NCBI RefSeq assembly: GCF_002211365.1
Contig: NZ_LOKZ01000002.1
Coordinates: 62,001 to 126,000 of the forward strand
DNA from: Rhizobium sp. R711
GTDB lineage: Bacteria > Pseudomonadota > Alphaproteobacteria > Rhizobiales > Rhizobiaceae
DNA: 64,000 nucleotides
Direction: 5' to 3'
Each line of letters begins with the position of its first letter. Position 1 is the first letter of the stretch. The position numbers and the translations under genes are program-made. The notes beneath the pieces were generated by a model that searched no databases, was not told the origin of the DNA, and worked only from the letters and a program-made list of their open reading frames with translations. Below, piece after piece: positions 33,840 to 43,061 of the stretch.

Positions 33840-35144
33840 TCATTCCAACGTAAAAACCCCTTCCCACGCCCGTTCAAGCGTAGCAAGCGACGCGATCCTG
33901 GGCATTCTATTAAATTCGCAATAGGACCCGACGAAATCGAGAAGATATTTCGGGTGATAGCAAGATGGCAGCGTGCCGCCCACGTACTTGCGATCGTAGA
34001 AAAGATCCAAATCGACATCATCGACATCGATTTCAGTGTCGCTGGCATAGGACCGGAAAATCTTGAGGTATTCGTCGCGTGTGGGAGTGTTCACAAAAAT
34101 CTTGTACTTGAGGCGCCGCAGACCCGCCTCATCGGAAAGATCCTTCGGCGCGATATTTGTCGAGAACACAACCAACTCGTCAAAGGGAACCTTGAACTTC
34201 TTACCGGTGTGCAGCGTCAGGAAGTCGTATCCGCGCTCAAGCGGCACGATCCATCGATTGATCAGCGCTTGCGGAGCGACCTGTTGGCGCCCGAAGTCGT
34301 CGATGATGAAAACGCCACCTGTCGCCTTCAGGTGTACCGGCGCCTCATAGACATTCGGTCCTTCGTTGAAGGTGAGATCGAGCAGATCAAGCGTCAATTC
34401 CCCGCCAGTCTTGATGACAGGACGACGGCATTCGACCCATCGTTGATCTGCCTTTGGATAGGCAGTTGAGCCAGCAACGGCGACGGGTTGATGCACAGCT
34501 TCGTCATAAAAACTAATGACGTGACCTGCGACCTCGATGGCATAAGGCACCCAGATCGCCTGGCGAAACAGTTGCGACGTCCGCTCGGCAATGCTTGTTT
34601 TTCCATTTCCAGGCGGTCCGTAAAGGAGGATGGAACGGCCGGAATTCATGGCTGGACCAAGCTTTTCGATCAGCGAGCTTGAAAGTACAAGCCCTTCGAG
34701 GCTCTCCATCAGTCTCTCCTGCGTCACGCGCTCGTCATGAATGGACTGCAATAGCACTTGTCGGCAGAAAGAATCGAGTGATACCGGGGCCGGTCCGACA
34801 TACTGGGATTGCCGTGACGCCAAATGGGCATATTCAAATCCCTTTGTCGAAAGCGCATAACGAACGTCGGATCTCACGTCCTCGCCAGCCAGGCCTCGCG
34901 CCTCCAGGAATGCGAGTTTCACCAGTTCCTTGATCAGGACATGTACCAGCACTTTTGGCAATTTCATGCGGTCAGCCAAATGAGATGCCGTGATCGTATC
35001 CTGCTCGGCTGCGCACTTAGCCGCTAGCCGGAGCAAAAACGACAATTCCAGGCCAGCTTCCTCGATACTTGCGGGTGCCATCGGTATCCGCGGATCGAGC
35101 GATGTGACGACATGTTGGCGATTCTGTTCGGGCGAATGCGGCAT
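33840..35144 (-). CDS. AAA+ ATPase with winged-helix-like N-terminus, tad locus
   Basis: The 434-residue protein has an N-terminal region resembling a winged helix (HLADRMKLPKVLVHVLIKEL and YALSTKGFEYAHLA), then an AAA+ domain. Walker A is LLYGPPGNGKTSIAERT near residue 173, the Walker B strand is GGVFIIDDFGRQQV (Asp-Asp in place of Asp-Glu), and sensor-like NTNIAPKDLSDEAGLRRLKYKIFV elements follow. It resembles ATPases loosely called ComM/MoxR-like and is not a canonical Tad component. It starts 16 bases after tadC, so it belongs to the pilus operon. Its job could be assembly, regulation or disassembly of a complex; none is shown. Confidence 0.8.
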   Translation of the reverse strand: MPHSPEQNRQHVVTSLDPRIPMAPASIEEAGLELSFLLRLAAKCAAEQDTITASHLADRMKLPKVLVHVLIKELVKLAFLEARGLAGEDVRSDVRYALSTKGFEYAHLASRQSQYVGPAPVSLDSFCRQVLLQSIHDERVTQERLMESLEGLVLSSSLIEKLGPAMNSGRSILLYGPPGNGKTSIAERTSQLFRQAIWVPYAIEVAGHVISFYDEAVHQPVAVAGSTAYPKADQRWVECRRPVIKTGGELTLDLLDLTFNEGPNVYEAPVHLKATGGVFIIDDFGRQQVAPQALINRWIVPLERGYDFLTLHTGKKFKVPFDELVVFSTNIAPKDLSDEAGLRRLKYKIFVNTPTRDEYLKIFRSYASDTEIDVDDVDLDLFYDRKYVGGTLPSCYHPKYLLDFVGSYCEFNRMPRIASLATLERAWEGVFTLE

Positions 35145-35160
35145 ACGGACCTCACTTGGC

Positions 35161-36108
35161 TCAACCGCCGGGCTTCAAGCCGACGAGAAGACTGACGACG
35201 CGGATGACAATGGGAACGAGAACAATGACAAGGCTTACCGGAAATAGGAAGGCGCCGAGCGGCAGCAGCATCTTGATCGGCAGCGCATTTGCCTTTTCCT
35301 CCGCGCGAACGACGCGCAGATCACGCATTTCCTTGCTGTAGACCCGCAGCGTCTGCGTCACGCTGGTCCCGAGTTCCTCCGATTGGCGGAACAGAACCGA
35401 AAGCGCCCGCGCCTCGTCAATCCTGAGGCGGGCGGCAAGATTAGCAAGCGCCTCGCGCAATCGCCTGCCGCCCCGCACTTCCAACATCATGATCGAGAGA
35501 TGCAGGCCAAAGTCCTGCCGCTTGTCGACGAATTCCCGGGCAACGCGGTTGGCCGCTGCCTCGATGCTCATCCCCGCATCGAGGCAGACGATCAGCATGT
35601 CCATGAAATCGGGAAAAAGACGACGGTACTCCCTCTCCTTGGCGCCGCCACGTCGGTCGATATAGATGTTGACCAGAATAAAGCTCGTGCCGGCAGCAAA
35701 CATGGCGAGGATCAGCGTAGCCATCCGCGAAATGTCCGGCATGAATCTGTTTAGGGCCGAGACCACCGCGACGAGCACGCCGATACAGATGAATGCGCGA
35801 ATAACTTGAAAGACGATCACTGCGCTGGCATTGAAATATCCGGCCCGGATCAAGCGGTTCTGGGTAGAGTTCGCATTGGTGTCACGTCTGGTAATCTCGA
35901 AATAGCGACGGATCAGGCGGTTTTCCGCTTCGCCGAGATCGGCAATCGTCGTATCGCCAAGATGGAACTCCTCGCCGCGCGCTGTCGCTGAGCTCTTCGA
36001 CAGCCGCACCCCGACCTCGCGCCGGCGAAAAAACAATTCCGATGCTGCCGCAGAAAATATCAGCACAGCAAAGAAAACGACGACGTAAATCCCATACTCA
36101 CTCGACAT
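35161..36108 (-). CDS. tadC: Flp pilus assembly protein TadC (GspF-like)
   Basis: Translation from ATG 36108 gives 315 residues; a GAGG site lies just upstream inside the end of tadB. The T2SS-F domain is seen in the segment with FPDFMDMLIVCLDAGMSIEAAANRVA and RRLREALANLAARL near the middle. Membrane helices lie at the N-terminus (YVVVFFAVLIFSAAASELFF), centrally, and at the C-terminus (LLPLGAFLFPVSLVIVLVPI). With TadB it forms the inner-membrane platform that couples the CpaF ATPase to pilin extraction. The gap to tadB is 7 bases. Confidence 0.93.
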   Translation of the reverse strand: MSSEYGIYVVVFFAVLIFSAAASELFFRRREVGVRLSKSSATARGEEFHLGDTTIADLGEAENRLIRRYFEITRRDTNANSTQNRLIRAGYFNASAVIVFQVIRAFICIGVLVAVVSALNRFMPDISRMATLILAMFAAGTSFILVNIYIDRRGGAKEREYRRLFPDFMDMLIVCLDAGMSIEAAANRVAREFVDKRQDFGLHLSIMMLEVRGGRRLREALANLAARLRIDEARALSVLFRQSEELGTSVTQTLRVYSKEMRDLRVVRAEEKANALPIKMLLPLGAFLFPVSLVIVLVPIVIRVVSLLVGLKPGG

Positions 36109-36115
36109 GACTGCC

Positions 36116-37069
36116 TCAGTACTCGAAGTTGACCATCTTGTAGAGAATGACATTCCCGACCGCCATGATGGCCAGCAGCGCGCTCACCACGAAGGTTCCG
36201 TAGCCGCTGTCCCAGACGGGGTCGAAGTAGGTCGGCGACAGCGTCTTGATCATCGCGTAGAGCAGAAACGGATAGATCGACATGAAGATCGCAGTGATGC
36301 GGCCTTCCGAGGAAATCGCCTTGACCTTTGCCTTCAGCATCGTCCGGTCTCTAAGCGTCTTCGAAAGATTCTGAAGGATCTCGACGAGATTTCCGCCGGT
36401 TCCGGCCTGTACACTCAGCGAGATCGCAAGCAGGTTCAGATCCTCGACGCCTACCCGGTCCGCCAAATTGATAAGCGCATCGTCCAGCGTCACGCCATAG
36501 GTGAGTTCATCCGAGAGGAGACCGAACTCGGTGCCGATCGGATCGGGCATCTCGCGCGCCACCAGAGCAATCGCCGCCGGCAGCGGATGGCCCGCGGCCA
36601 AGCTGCGGTTGGCAACGTCGAGCGCTTCCGGAAGTTTCAATTCGAATTTTTTCATGCGGCCGGCCCGGGCGCGCCAGACGACGAGCGCAGGGATGAGAAG
36701 GCAGGTCAGCAGAAAGACAGGTACGCTAAGCAAGATGCTCGGTACCAGAAACCGAATGACCAACCACGTCGAAACCGCGCCGAAAATTGCGAGGAGCGTA
36801 AATCGCCTGACATCGAACTTGATGCCGGACTGGGCGTAGAACTGTCGCAGCCGCTGCATCATCGGAATTTGCCGCCAGCTGCCGTCGATACCGCGCTCCT
36901 TCAGCATGTCGCGGTAGGTTTTGCGATGATCGTCGCTGACATCGAGCAGGCTCAGCCGATGGTTCACAGCGCGTTGACGTTCGGATGTCCTGAAGTAGCC
37001 GCGCATTATGGCTTCGACAGCAACAAGAGCCGCGATGAAGACAGCTGCGTAAAGGAGGATCAGGGTCAT
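36116..37069 (-). CDS. tadB: Flp pilus assembly protein TadB (GspF-like)
   Basis: The 317-residue inner-membrane protein has an N-terminal helix (LILLYAAVFIAALVAVEAI), a hydrophobic pair in the middle (FGAVSTWLVIRFLVPSILLS), and the T2SS-F motif ALDVANRSLAAGHPLPAAIALVAREM. The part VQAGTGGNLVEILQNLSKTLRDR and the closing helices (VSALLAIMAVGNVILYKMV) complete the pattern. It is the partner of TadC in the platform. The start overlaps the stop of cpaF by 4 bases, so secretion ATPase and platform proteins are made together. Confidence 0.93.
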   Translation of the reverse strand: MTLILLYAAVFIAALVAVEAIMRGYFRTSERQRAVNHRLSLLDVSDDHRKTYRDMLKERGIDGSWRQIPMMQRLRQFYAQSGIKFDVRRFTLLAIFGAVSTWLVIRFLVPSILLSVPVFLLTCLLIPALVVWRARAGRMKKFELKLPEALDVANRSLAAGHPLPAAIALVAREMPDPIGTEFGLLSDELTYGVTLDDALINLADRVGVEDLNLLAISLSVQAGTGGNLVEILQNLSKTLRDRTMLKAKVKAISSEGRITAIFMSIYPFLLYAMIKTLSPTYFDPVWDSGYGTFVVSALLAIMAVGNVILYKMVNFEY

Positions 37070-38517
37070 GGTTGAACAGGTCCCGTTTGCAATGGCTTAC
37101 CTGGGTCAAAAATCGCCGAAGGGATCTCGATGCCGAGCTCCGCGAACTCCTCGACGAACCGCGGCCGGATGCCGGTAGCGCGGAATTCCCCGTGGATACG
37201 ACCGTCTTCATCGGTGCCGATCTTCTTGAATTTCATAATTTCCTGCATCTGCACGACTTCACCCTCCATGCCGGTTATCTCGGAAATGGAGACGACCTTT
37301 CGGCTTCCGTCGCTGAGGCGCTGGACTTGCACGATCATCGTGATGGCCGACGAGATCTGCGATCGAATGCTCAACTGCGACATCGGCATCCCTGCCATGC
37401 CGACCATCTGTTCGAGTCGGCCGACGGCGTCGCGGGGCGTGTTGGCGTGAATGGTCGTCATCGAGCCCTCGTGACCGGTGTTCATTGCCTGCAGCATGTC
37501 AAAGGCCTCGTCGCCGCGCACTTCGCCGACGATGATGCGGTCCGGACGCATGCGCAGGGCATTTTTCAAAAGTTCGCGTTGACGAATCTCATTGCGCCCG
37601 TCGAGCGTCGGCGGTCGGGTCTCCAGGCGCCCAACATGCGGCTGCTGCAGTTGGAGCTCGGCCGCGTCCTCGATAGTGATCAGACGCTCTTTCGGAGAAA
37701 TCTGCGACGAGAGGGCGTTGAGCAAGGTAGTCTTGCCAGACCCGGTGCCGCCTGAAATGACCATGGACACTTTGCCCTTGACCGCGGCGCTAAGAAGGAT
37801 GCGCATCGCATTGGCCATCGCGCCATATTCCACGAGACGCTCCATTGTTAGCGGCTTACGGGTGAATTTGCGGATGGAAACAAGCGGCCCATCGACCGAG
37901 ATCGGCCTGATGGCGACGTTGACACGCGAGCCATCCTTCAGGCGCGCGTCTACCATTGGGGTCGACTCGTCTACCCGTCGGCCGACCGCCGAGACGATCT
38001 TGTTGATCACTCGCAGCAGATGGTCCTCGTCCTTGAAACGCACGGCGGTACTTTCGAGCCTGCCGCGCCGCTCCACATAGACGCTGTTGTAGCCGTTGAT
38101 GAGAATATCCGCGATTGTGTCGTCGCTCAGTAACGGCTCGATTGGCCCAAGCCCAAGCATCTCGTCGGTGATATCGCGGATCAGATCATTGATTTCCTTG
38201 GCATTAAGCGGAAAGTTGTTGCTCCGGATATAGTCCTTGACCAACGGTCTGATCTCGGTGGCGATCTCTTCGTTGTCGAGCGTGTCGAGGATACCGAGAT
38301 TGATGCGATCAAGCAGGTATCGGTGCAGATTGACCCGCTCGGACACCATGTCCCGCCCGAGCGGGTCCTCTTCATCACCCGCCACGGCACTGCCAGTGGC
38401 CGGTTGGGCGGGGACGGATTGAGCTGCGCCGACCAACGACGGGTCGGCCGTATCCAGTTGCTCCCGGCTTTCAGGCTCCCGCTGCTTGTAGAAACGCCCC
38501 ATGATTCCGTTCGCCAT
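37066..38517 (-). CDS. cpaF: Pilus assembly secretion ATPase CpaF/TadA
   Basis: The 483-residue ATPase of the GspE/VirB11 superfamily has Walker A in [20 protein letters not shown] near residue 260. An Asp box with [20 protein letters not shown], a Walker B/His-box region [30 protein letters not shown] split over about residues 330-360, and the N-terminal cytoplasmic domain with [20 protein letters not shown] are present. It powers Flp pilus extension and retraction at the inner membrane. It starts 17 bases after the L,D-transpeptidase gene. Length and motifs are complete. Confidence 0.95.
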   Translation of the reverse strand: MANGIMGRFYKQREPESREQLDTADPSLVGAAQSVPAQPATGSAVAGDEEDPLGRDMVSERVNLHRYLLDRINLGILDTLDNEEIATEIRPLVKDYIRSNNFPLNAKEINDLIRDITDEMLGLGPIEPLLSDDTIADILINGYNSVYVERRGRLESTAVRFKDEDHLLRVINKIVSAVGRRVDESTPMVDARLKDGSRVNVAIRPISVDGPLVSIRKFTRKPLTMERLVEYGAMANAMRILLSAAVKGKVSMVISGGTGSGKTTLLNALSSQISPKERLITIEDAAELQLQQPHVGRLETRPPTLDGRNEIRQRELLKNALRMRPDRIIVGEVRGDEAFDMLQAMNTGHEGSMTTIHANTPRDAVGRLEQMVGMAGMPMSQLSIRSQISSAITMIVQVQRLSDGSRKVVSISEITGMEGEVVQMQEIMKFKKIGTDEDGRIHGEFRATGIRPRFVEEFAELGIEIPSAIFDPGKPLQTGPVQP

Positions 38518-38534
38518 GCCTTTCCACCCCCGAA

Positions 38535-39107
38535 CTATTTTACAATCACCGTGGAACCGACCTTCACCCTCTCATAGAGATCGATGACATCGGCATTGCT
38601 CATACGAAAGCAGCCCGACGACGCGAAACCGCCGACCGTCGACTGCTCGTTCGTTCCGTGAATGCGGTAGAGCGTGTCGGCGTTGCCCTTGTAGAGATAG
38701 ATCCCGCGAGCGCCCAACGGATTGAGTGGTCCGGAAGGTACGATGTCCGGAAGTCCGGGAGCGCGCGCCTTCATCTCTGCAGGCGGCCGCCAGTCAGGCC
38801 ACTCTGCCTTGCGTCCGATCTTTACGGTACCGCTCCAGCGAAAGCCGTCTCGTCCGACGCCGATTTTGTAACGGATCGCATGGTTCCCCGAGATGACGAG
38901 GTCCAGCGTCCGGTTCCCACTTACGATGATGATTGTCCCGGCGGCGTAGCGGTTTTCAATGGTCACCACGGTGGCCGTCGTGGGACCAAGGCTTCGTGGC
39001 ACGAGCCCGCCTGCCGCAGCATCGCCAACAGCGGTCGCCACTGTGAGAATTGCAAGCCCAACGTGGACGGCGCAGGTCCGCATGCGCCCACTGCCGACAG
39101 CCTTCAT
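38535..39107 (-). CDS. Secreted L,D-transpeptidase (YkuD domain) embedded in the tad locus
   Basis: The 190-residue protein has a signal peptide (HVGLAILTVATAVGDAAAG) and a YkuD domain with the catalytic motif HGTNEQ and SSGCFRMSNADVIDLY near residues 150-175; the Cys is the nucleophile. L,D-transpeptidases cross-link meso-DAP residues of peptidoglycan or attach proteins to it. Here the gene overlaps cpaE by 4 bases (ATGA) and precedes cpaF, so it is translated with the pilus genes. That suggests it opens or braces the cell wall around the pilus machine, which is inference. Such an enzyme is not a standard Tad subunit. Confidence 0.9.
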   Translation of the reverse strand: MKAVGSGRMRTCAVHVGLAILTVATAVGDAAAGGLVPRSLGPTTATVVTIENRYAAGTIIIVSGNRTLDLVISGNHAIRYKIGVGRDGFRWSGTVKIGRKAEWPDWRPPAEMKARAPGLPDIVPSGPLNPLGARGIYLYKGNADTLYRIHGTNEQSTVGGFASSGCFRMSNADVIDLYERVKVGSTVIVK

Positions 39108-40246
39108 CGCACCAGTGCTCCGAGTTTACCGACCGCGCCACAGAAACGCGCCCGGGAATTCACTTCAACCGGCAGCACACCGCGGTTGACCGCCTCGCTC
39201 AATGTATCCCAGTCATCTGCGATGATATGCGTGGGGATCTCCTTGAATATCTTCTCCGTCTGCTGTCGGCGGACGCCGAGGCCGAAAAGCTTCGTGCGGT
39301 ATTTGTTGATGACGACGAATATCTGATCCGAATTGCCTCGCAGCCGCACCAAGGTGGTAAATAAATCCTTGGCTTGAGAAAGCGCGGGGACCGTCATTTC
39401 GGTGACGATAGAGATGCTGTTGACAGAACTGAGCACATCGTATTTCCACGGCGTGTCGTAATAGGGAATATCGATGACCGTGTGATCGCTCTCGAAGGCG
39501 GCCACGTCGAGCATGCGCAGCACGAGTTCGCCGCCCTTAGGCGCCAGAAGGACGGAGGGCTGCTTGAAGGACAGCAGTGAAAAGCCGCCCGAATGACGCT
39601 TGCGAACCAGATCGATGAATTCCAGATCGACCCGGGATGGATTCGCGATCACCGGTTTCAGGTCGTAGTCGTTGACAAGGTTGAGATAATAGCCAAGCGC
39701 CCCGGAGCAAAAGTCCATGTCGAACAGATCAACCCGCGGCGTGGAATTCTTGGTCGGCTGGGCCAGCACATGCGCAAGCGATGAAGCGATCACGCTGGCG
39801 CCTGCACCACCGACGGCCGAAACTACGGCGTGCACCCGGCTGTCGCTGGCCCCGGTGCCAGGCGCATGGGTCGAAATCATGTCGATCAGTGCGCGGCGCT
39901 CGAGCGGCTTCTTCAGCCAGTCATTGCCGTTCAGGCGGAATAGTAGCCGCAGCATCTCGTCCGGCAGGTCTTCGGAAACGACTACGAGCGGAATGTCCCG
40001 ATAGCTGGTGCGAAACGCGAAGAGTTCCGGTCGGTGCAGCAATTCCCCGTTGTCGACGTCGAGGACGACCAGATCGAACTGCGTCGGATCGAACCGGCCC
40101 TTTTCGACGAGCGCCTTCAGCGCCAGATGGTGCACATCGTAACGCGAAAGCGAACCGAATGTGTCGAGCATGAAGCTCGCTGCAGCCGCGTCGTCGGAAA
40201 GGACCAGGATCTTGGTGGATGCTGCAATGTTCATGTGAGCTGTCAT
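39104..40246 (-). CDS. cpaE: Pilus localisation protein CpaE/TadZ
   Basis: The 380-residue protein has an N-terminal receiver-like domain (ILVLSDDAAAASFML; LVVLDVDNGELLHRPEL) and a ParA/MinD-like domain. The deviant Walker A reads AVGGAGASVIASSLAHVLA; the Lys normally in the loop is replaced by Ala-Ser, as in other CpaE proteins. LFDMDFCSGALGYYLNLVND and IDIPYYDTPWKY follow. CpaE positions the pilus assembly complex, in Caulobacter at the pole. The gene follows tadF by 27 bases and overlaps the transpeptidase gene. Starts at 40246 or the Met five codons in are both possible. Confidence 0.92.
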   Translation of the reverse strand: MTAHMNIAASTKILVLSDDAAAASFMLDTFGSLSRYDVHHLALKALVEKGRFDPTQFDLVVLDVDNGELLHRPELFAFRTSYRDIPLVVVSEDLPDEMLRLLFRLNGNDWLKKPLERRALIDMISTHAPGTGASDSRVHAVVSAVGGAGASVIASSLAHVLAQPTKNSTPRVDLFDMDFCSGALGYYLNLVNDYDLKPVIANPSRVDLEFIDLVRKRHSGGFSLLSFKQPSVLLAPKGGELVLRMLDVAAFESDHTVIDIPYYDTPWKYDVLSSVNSISIVTEMTVPALSQAKDLFTTLVRLRGNSDQIFVVINKYRTKLFGLGVRRQQTEKIFKEIPTHIIADDWDTLSEAVNRGVLPVEVNSRARFCGAVGKLGALVR

Positions 40247-40273
40247 GTCGCTTTCCTACATATACTTAAGGAC

Positions 40274-40894
40274 TTAGCAGGTTGAGCAGGTCTTTAGATC
40301 TTCGGTTGTGATCGTCACTGGATGGGCTGGAATGGTAATGTCGTTAAGTCCTAGCAGAGCGCCAAGAACCGGCAGGTCGAAGGTGATGTTGCGCACCTCG
40401 AGCCGCATCGTCAGCACAGGCCCATCCGGTCGGCCCCAATAACCGAGCCCCGATCGCTGATAGGTAACCATCAAATTCTGCGGCTGGATGCGCCAGTTGA
40501 TGTCGCAAATGCCGGGGTGTGGATCACCCGCCGCGCAAACGCCGTCACTTCCCAAGACGAGCCGGTTCAACGCCGCCGTGCAGTTGGCAAGAGCCGGCCC
40601 GCAGGTTGAGGATATCGTTGCGTCGTTCGGCGCCGCTTTGCCGTTGTTGAGCGGATCGGCAGCCTCGATCGGGAATACGGCATTGAAATTCGCGGTCACC
40701 GGATCGGAGACGGCCGCCAGACGGGCGCCATATTGGAGCGCCTTGACGGTCTGATTCCACTGCGACATCGCATAGCCGAATTCGACGAAGGCGGCGAATA
40801 CGAGTATGACGATGGGAAAGGTCAGCAGTCCTTCAGCGAGGGTAACACCACGGGTATCCTGCCAGAAAGCCTTGACTGCCTGAAAGCTCACCAT
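40274..40894 (-). CDS. tadF: TadE/TadF-like pseudopilin (second copy)
   Basis: The 206-residue protein begins with a short cytoplasmic tail and a TadE-like domain: DTRGVTLAEGLLTFPIVILVFAAFVEFGYAM with Gly-Val and the conserved Glu, residues 13-43. The rest is periplasmic, with a Cys pair (STCGPALANC) and a C-terminal CSTC. TadE and TadF are pseudopilins processed by the prepilin peptidase and needed for pilus biogenesis. The gene overlaps the preceding tadE by 7 bases. Which of the pair should be called tadE or tadF is a matter of order and not proved by sequence. Confidence 0.88.
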   Translation of the reverse strand: MVSFQAVKAFWQDTRGVTLAEGLLTFPIVILVFAAFVEFGYAMSQWNQTVKALQYGARLAAVSDPVTANFNAVFPIEAADPLNNGKAAPNDATISSTCGPALANCTAALNRLVLGSDGVCAAGDPHPGICDINWRIQPQNLMVTYQRSGLGYWGRPDGPVLTMRLEVRNITFDLPVLGALLGLNDITIPAHPVTITTEDLKTCSTC

Positions 40895-41367
40895 CCGATG
40901 TACCTCTCTTCATGAAAGGAATTGATGGTTATGGCATCAAGTCCTAGCCAGCCGAACAGCGGTGAGGTCTCGTAGAGATGAGCAGTAGAAATTGTGATGT
41001 TCCCGTCGGCGTCGGGCGCTGCGATGATGATGTCGGCGGGATCCTTCCAACCTGGCACGCGGGGTTTGGCATTTGCTGCAGGCGTTTGCGTACCGTAAAA
41101 AGCGATCGTCTTTGCCGTCGCCTGGCTGCATGTCGGCACATAGGTTCCCGACGCCGGTCGGCATCGGGAAAGGTAACGCCCCGCATCGCGCAAGCCTGCG
41201 TCGATCTGCATGCGCTCCCAGAAGATGTTGCCGAACTCGAGAATACCGGCTGCAAACAGCGTCACGAAAGGGATCGCCACCAGCGCTTCGGCAAGGACGG
41301 CCCCCTCTTCTTTCGACCAGAAGCCGAAACCTAGCCGGTGACGAATAAGGCTTTTAAGCGCCATCAT
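40888..41367 (-). CDS. tadE: TadE-like pseudopilin (first copy)
   Basis: The 159-residue protein has the TadE-like N-terminal segment KEEGAVLAEALVAIPFVTLFAAGILEFG (residues 18-45), with the Gly processing site and Glu at +5-like position, then a small periplasmic domain rich in Pro and Asp. The start overlaps tadG by 4 bases and the end overlaps the next pseudopilin gene. It probably forms part of a minor pilin or assembly initiation complex with its neighbour. The family assignment is firm; the exact role is inferred. Confidence 0.88.
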   Translation of the reverse strand: MMALKSLIRHRLGFGFWSKEEGAVLAEALVAIPFVTLFAAGILEFGNIFWERMQIDAGLRDAGRYLSRCRPASGTYVPTCSQATAKTIAFYGTQTPAANAKPRVPGWKDPADIIIAAPDADGNITISTAHLYETSPLFGWLGLDAITINSFHEERYIGW

Positions 41368-42974
41368 CGAACCAGCTCCGCTTCTTCCCGAAGGAATTCG
41401 TCAAGCGTACCGCGACCACCCTTGCCGGTGATGTCGATCATTTCCAGTGAAAGATATCGCTCGCCGGCATCCTTGATCGCCGGCTTTGTCAGGAACATTC
41501 GCGCAAAGGCCACGGCTCGAGTGGCCTTATGACCGTTCAAATGGCCGAGCGACGCCTCATAGCCACAATTTACAATGGCCGAGAAAATCTCGCGACGATC
41601 ACCATATTCGGCCGCCGTATAGTTCGAAAGGTCCGGACCGCTATAGCACTGACCGCCGGTAGCCGGCGTTCCGGTCTCGCCATTGGCCGAGGCATGGCTG
41701 ATGAGCGACGGACTTGCGAGCTCGTAACGATAAACATCGTAAGCAGAGGGTCGGCTTGGTGCTCCACTCGCCTGCGCTGGATAACTGGAGTAGCTACTGA
41801 GGATCGTGCTCACGGAGGGTGCAGCCGTTCCTTGCGCGACATTCCAATATGTCGTGTACTGCCAGTTGTTGCTGCTGCTGATCTTGCCGCCGGCAAGTGA
41901 GTTCATGGTTGCGCCGTAGCCGAGCGGTAATGCCTTGGTAACGTCGCCGACAACATCTCCGACCTTGACTGGATCGTAGGTATCGCAGCCATTCTTGCCC
42001 TTGCCAGTGATGTTCTGAGCGGAGCGAACATTTTGGGCCGGTCGATAGCGAGAGTCACCGCGAGACTTACTGAAGGACGAGGAATAAAAACCAAAGCGCG
42101 TATTCACGCCGTCTTCGATGGGGCCCGCCTTTGCGCCGGTCTCGGTATCGAGACTGTCTTGTGTATAGCAGGTACCAGGATTGCCGGTCGCAAGAGCCTC
42201 CGCCAGTACGGACGCTCCATTGCCCAAGGGGGTCCGCAGAAACCCGAAATTGCCAGGGCCGGGATTGGAGGCGGAGGTGCTGTGAAGCTCAATTTGCCGC
42301 CCGTAAAGATTGCCGGCCGAAAAATTGGTGTGCAAGGCCTGAGCTGCGTCTTCGCTTGCGGTCTCACTCGTGTTCCCTACTGGCTCGAACGGATTGCAGA
42401 TAAAGATCGGCGTCACGTCGCAGGCGCTGGCGTGGTAGACGGCCACGGCGTCGGCAGCGATGTTGATCGTATTACGGTTGAAGCCGACCGGGATCGGGAA
42501 GATCGTCTGCATTGCCTGCGGCTTGGCGATGACCCAGGCGTAGGAGGCTTCGTTTGAATTGGTCGTTTCCATCGAAGACGGGATTGGGGTGTCATCGTTG
42601 GCAGGGATGCTCTTCAGGAAGAATACCTTGACCGTGCTTCCGGCATCGTTTCCGGCATCATAGGCCAAGGTAATGTGCGAGCCGAGCGACATACCGGTCC
42701 CGCCGCCGGAAAAAGCGGCGCTGTTTGCGATGTTCTCGATCGCTGTTTTCGCCCTCGCAATTGCGTCATCGCGACCGTCGAGTTCGCGGGCTCCGGCCAG
42801 CGCCATCGCATCGACGCCATTTTGAAGATCGGTATGCAGGTTGCCGCTGCGGCCGACATCGATGACCAGCAGCGAAAAGCCGAGAAGCAGCGGCATGGCG
42901 ATGAGCGTCAGGGCGATGACGTAGCCGCGATGATCGTTCCAGAACCGTCTAACAACCCTGCTCAGCATTGGCAT
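41364..42974 (-). CDS. tadG: TadG-like pilus assembly protein with vWA-like extension
   Basis: The 536-residue protein starts with a cytoplasmic tail and a TadE/TadG helix (DHRGYVIALTLIAMPLLLGFSLLVIDVG, residues 14-41), followed by the Tad-G domain motif LQNGVDAMALAGARELDGRD. The rest is a large periplasmic region with Ser/Gly/Tyr-rich stretches and several cysteines (CDVTPIFICNPF, CGYEASLG). TadG is a membrane-anchored factor of the Flp pilus system. It overlaps tadE by 4 bases. A full metal-binding vWA motif is not obvious. It follows the CpaD-like gene after 87 bases. Confidence 0.88.
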   Translation of the reverse strand: MPMLSRVVRRFWNDHRGYVIALTLIAMPLLLGFSLLVIDVGRSGNLHTDLQNGVDAMALAGARELDGRDDAIARAKTAIENIANSAAFSGGGTGMSLGSHITLAYDAGNDAGSTVKVFFLKSIPANDDTPIPSSMETTNSNEASYAWVIAKPQAMQTIFPIPVGFNRNTINIAADAVAVYHASACDVTPIFICNPFEPVGNTSETASEDAAQALHTNFSAGNLYGRQIELHSTSASNPGPGNFGFLRTPLGNGASVLAEALATGNPGTCYTQDSLDTETGAKAGPIEDGVNTRFGFYSSSFSKSRGDSRYRPAQNVRSAQNITGKGKNGCDTYDPVKVGDVVGDVTKALPLGYGATMNSLAGGKISSSNNWQYTTYWNVAQGTAAPSVSTILSSYSSYPAQASGAPSRPSAYDVYRYELASPSLISHASANGETGTPATGGQCYSGPDLSNYTAAEYGDRREIFSAIVNCGYEASLGHLNGHKATRAVAFARMFLTKPAIKDAGERYLSLEMIDITGKGGRGTLDEFLREEAELVR

Positions 42975-43061
42975 ACCCCCATCGCGGCGCTATCGCCGTG
43001 ACGACCCGTGTCTTGTGCAAGCTCTTCTTCCGGCGTTGCCGCCGTTCATGCCTTTCGATCG

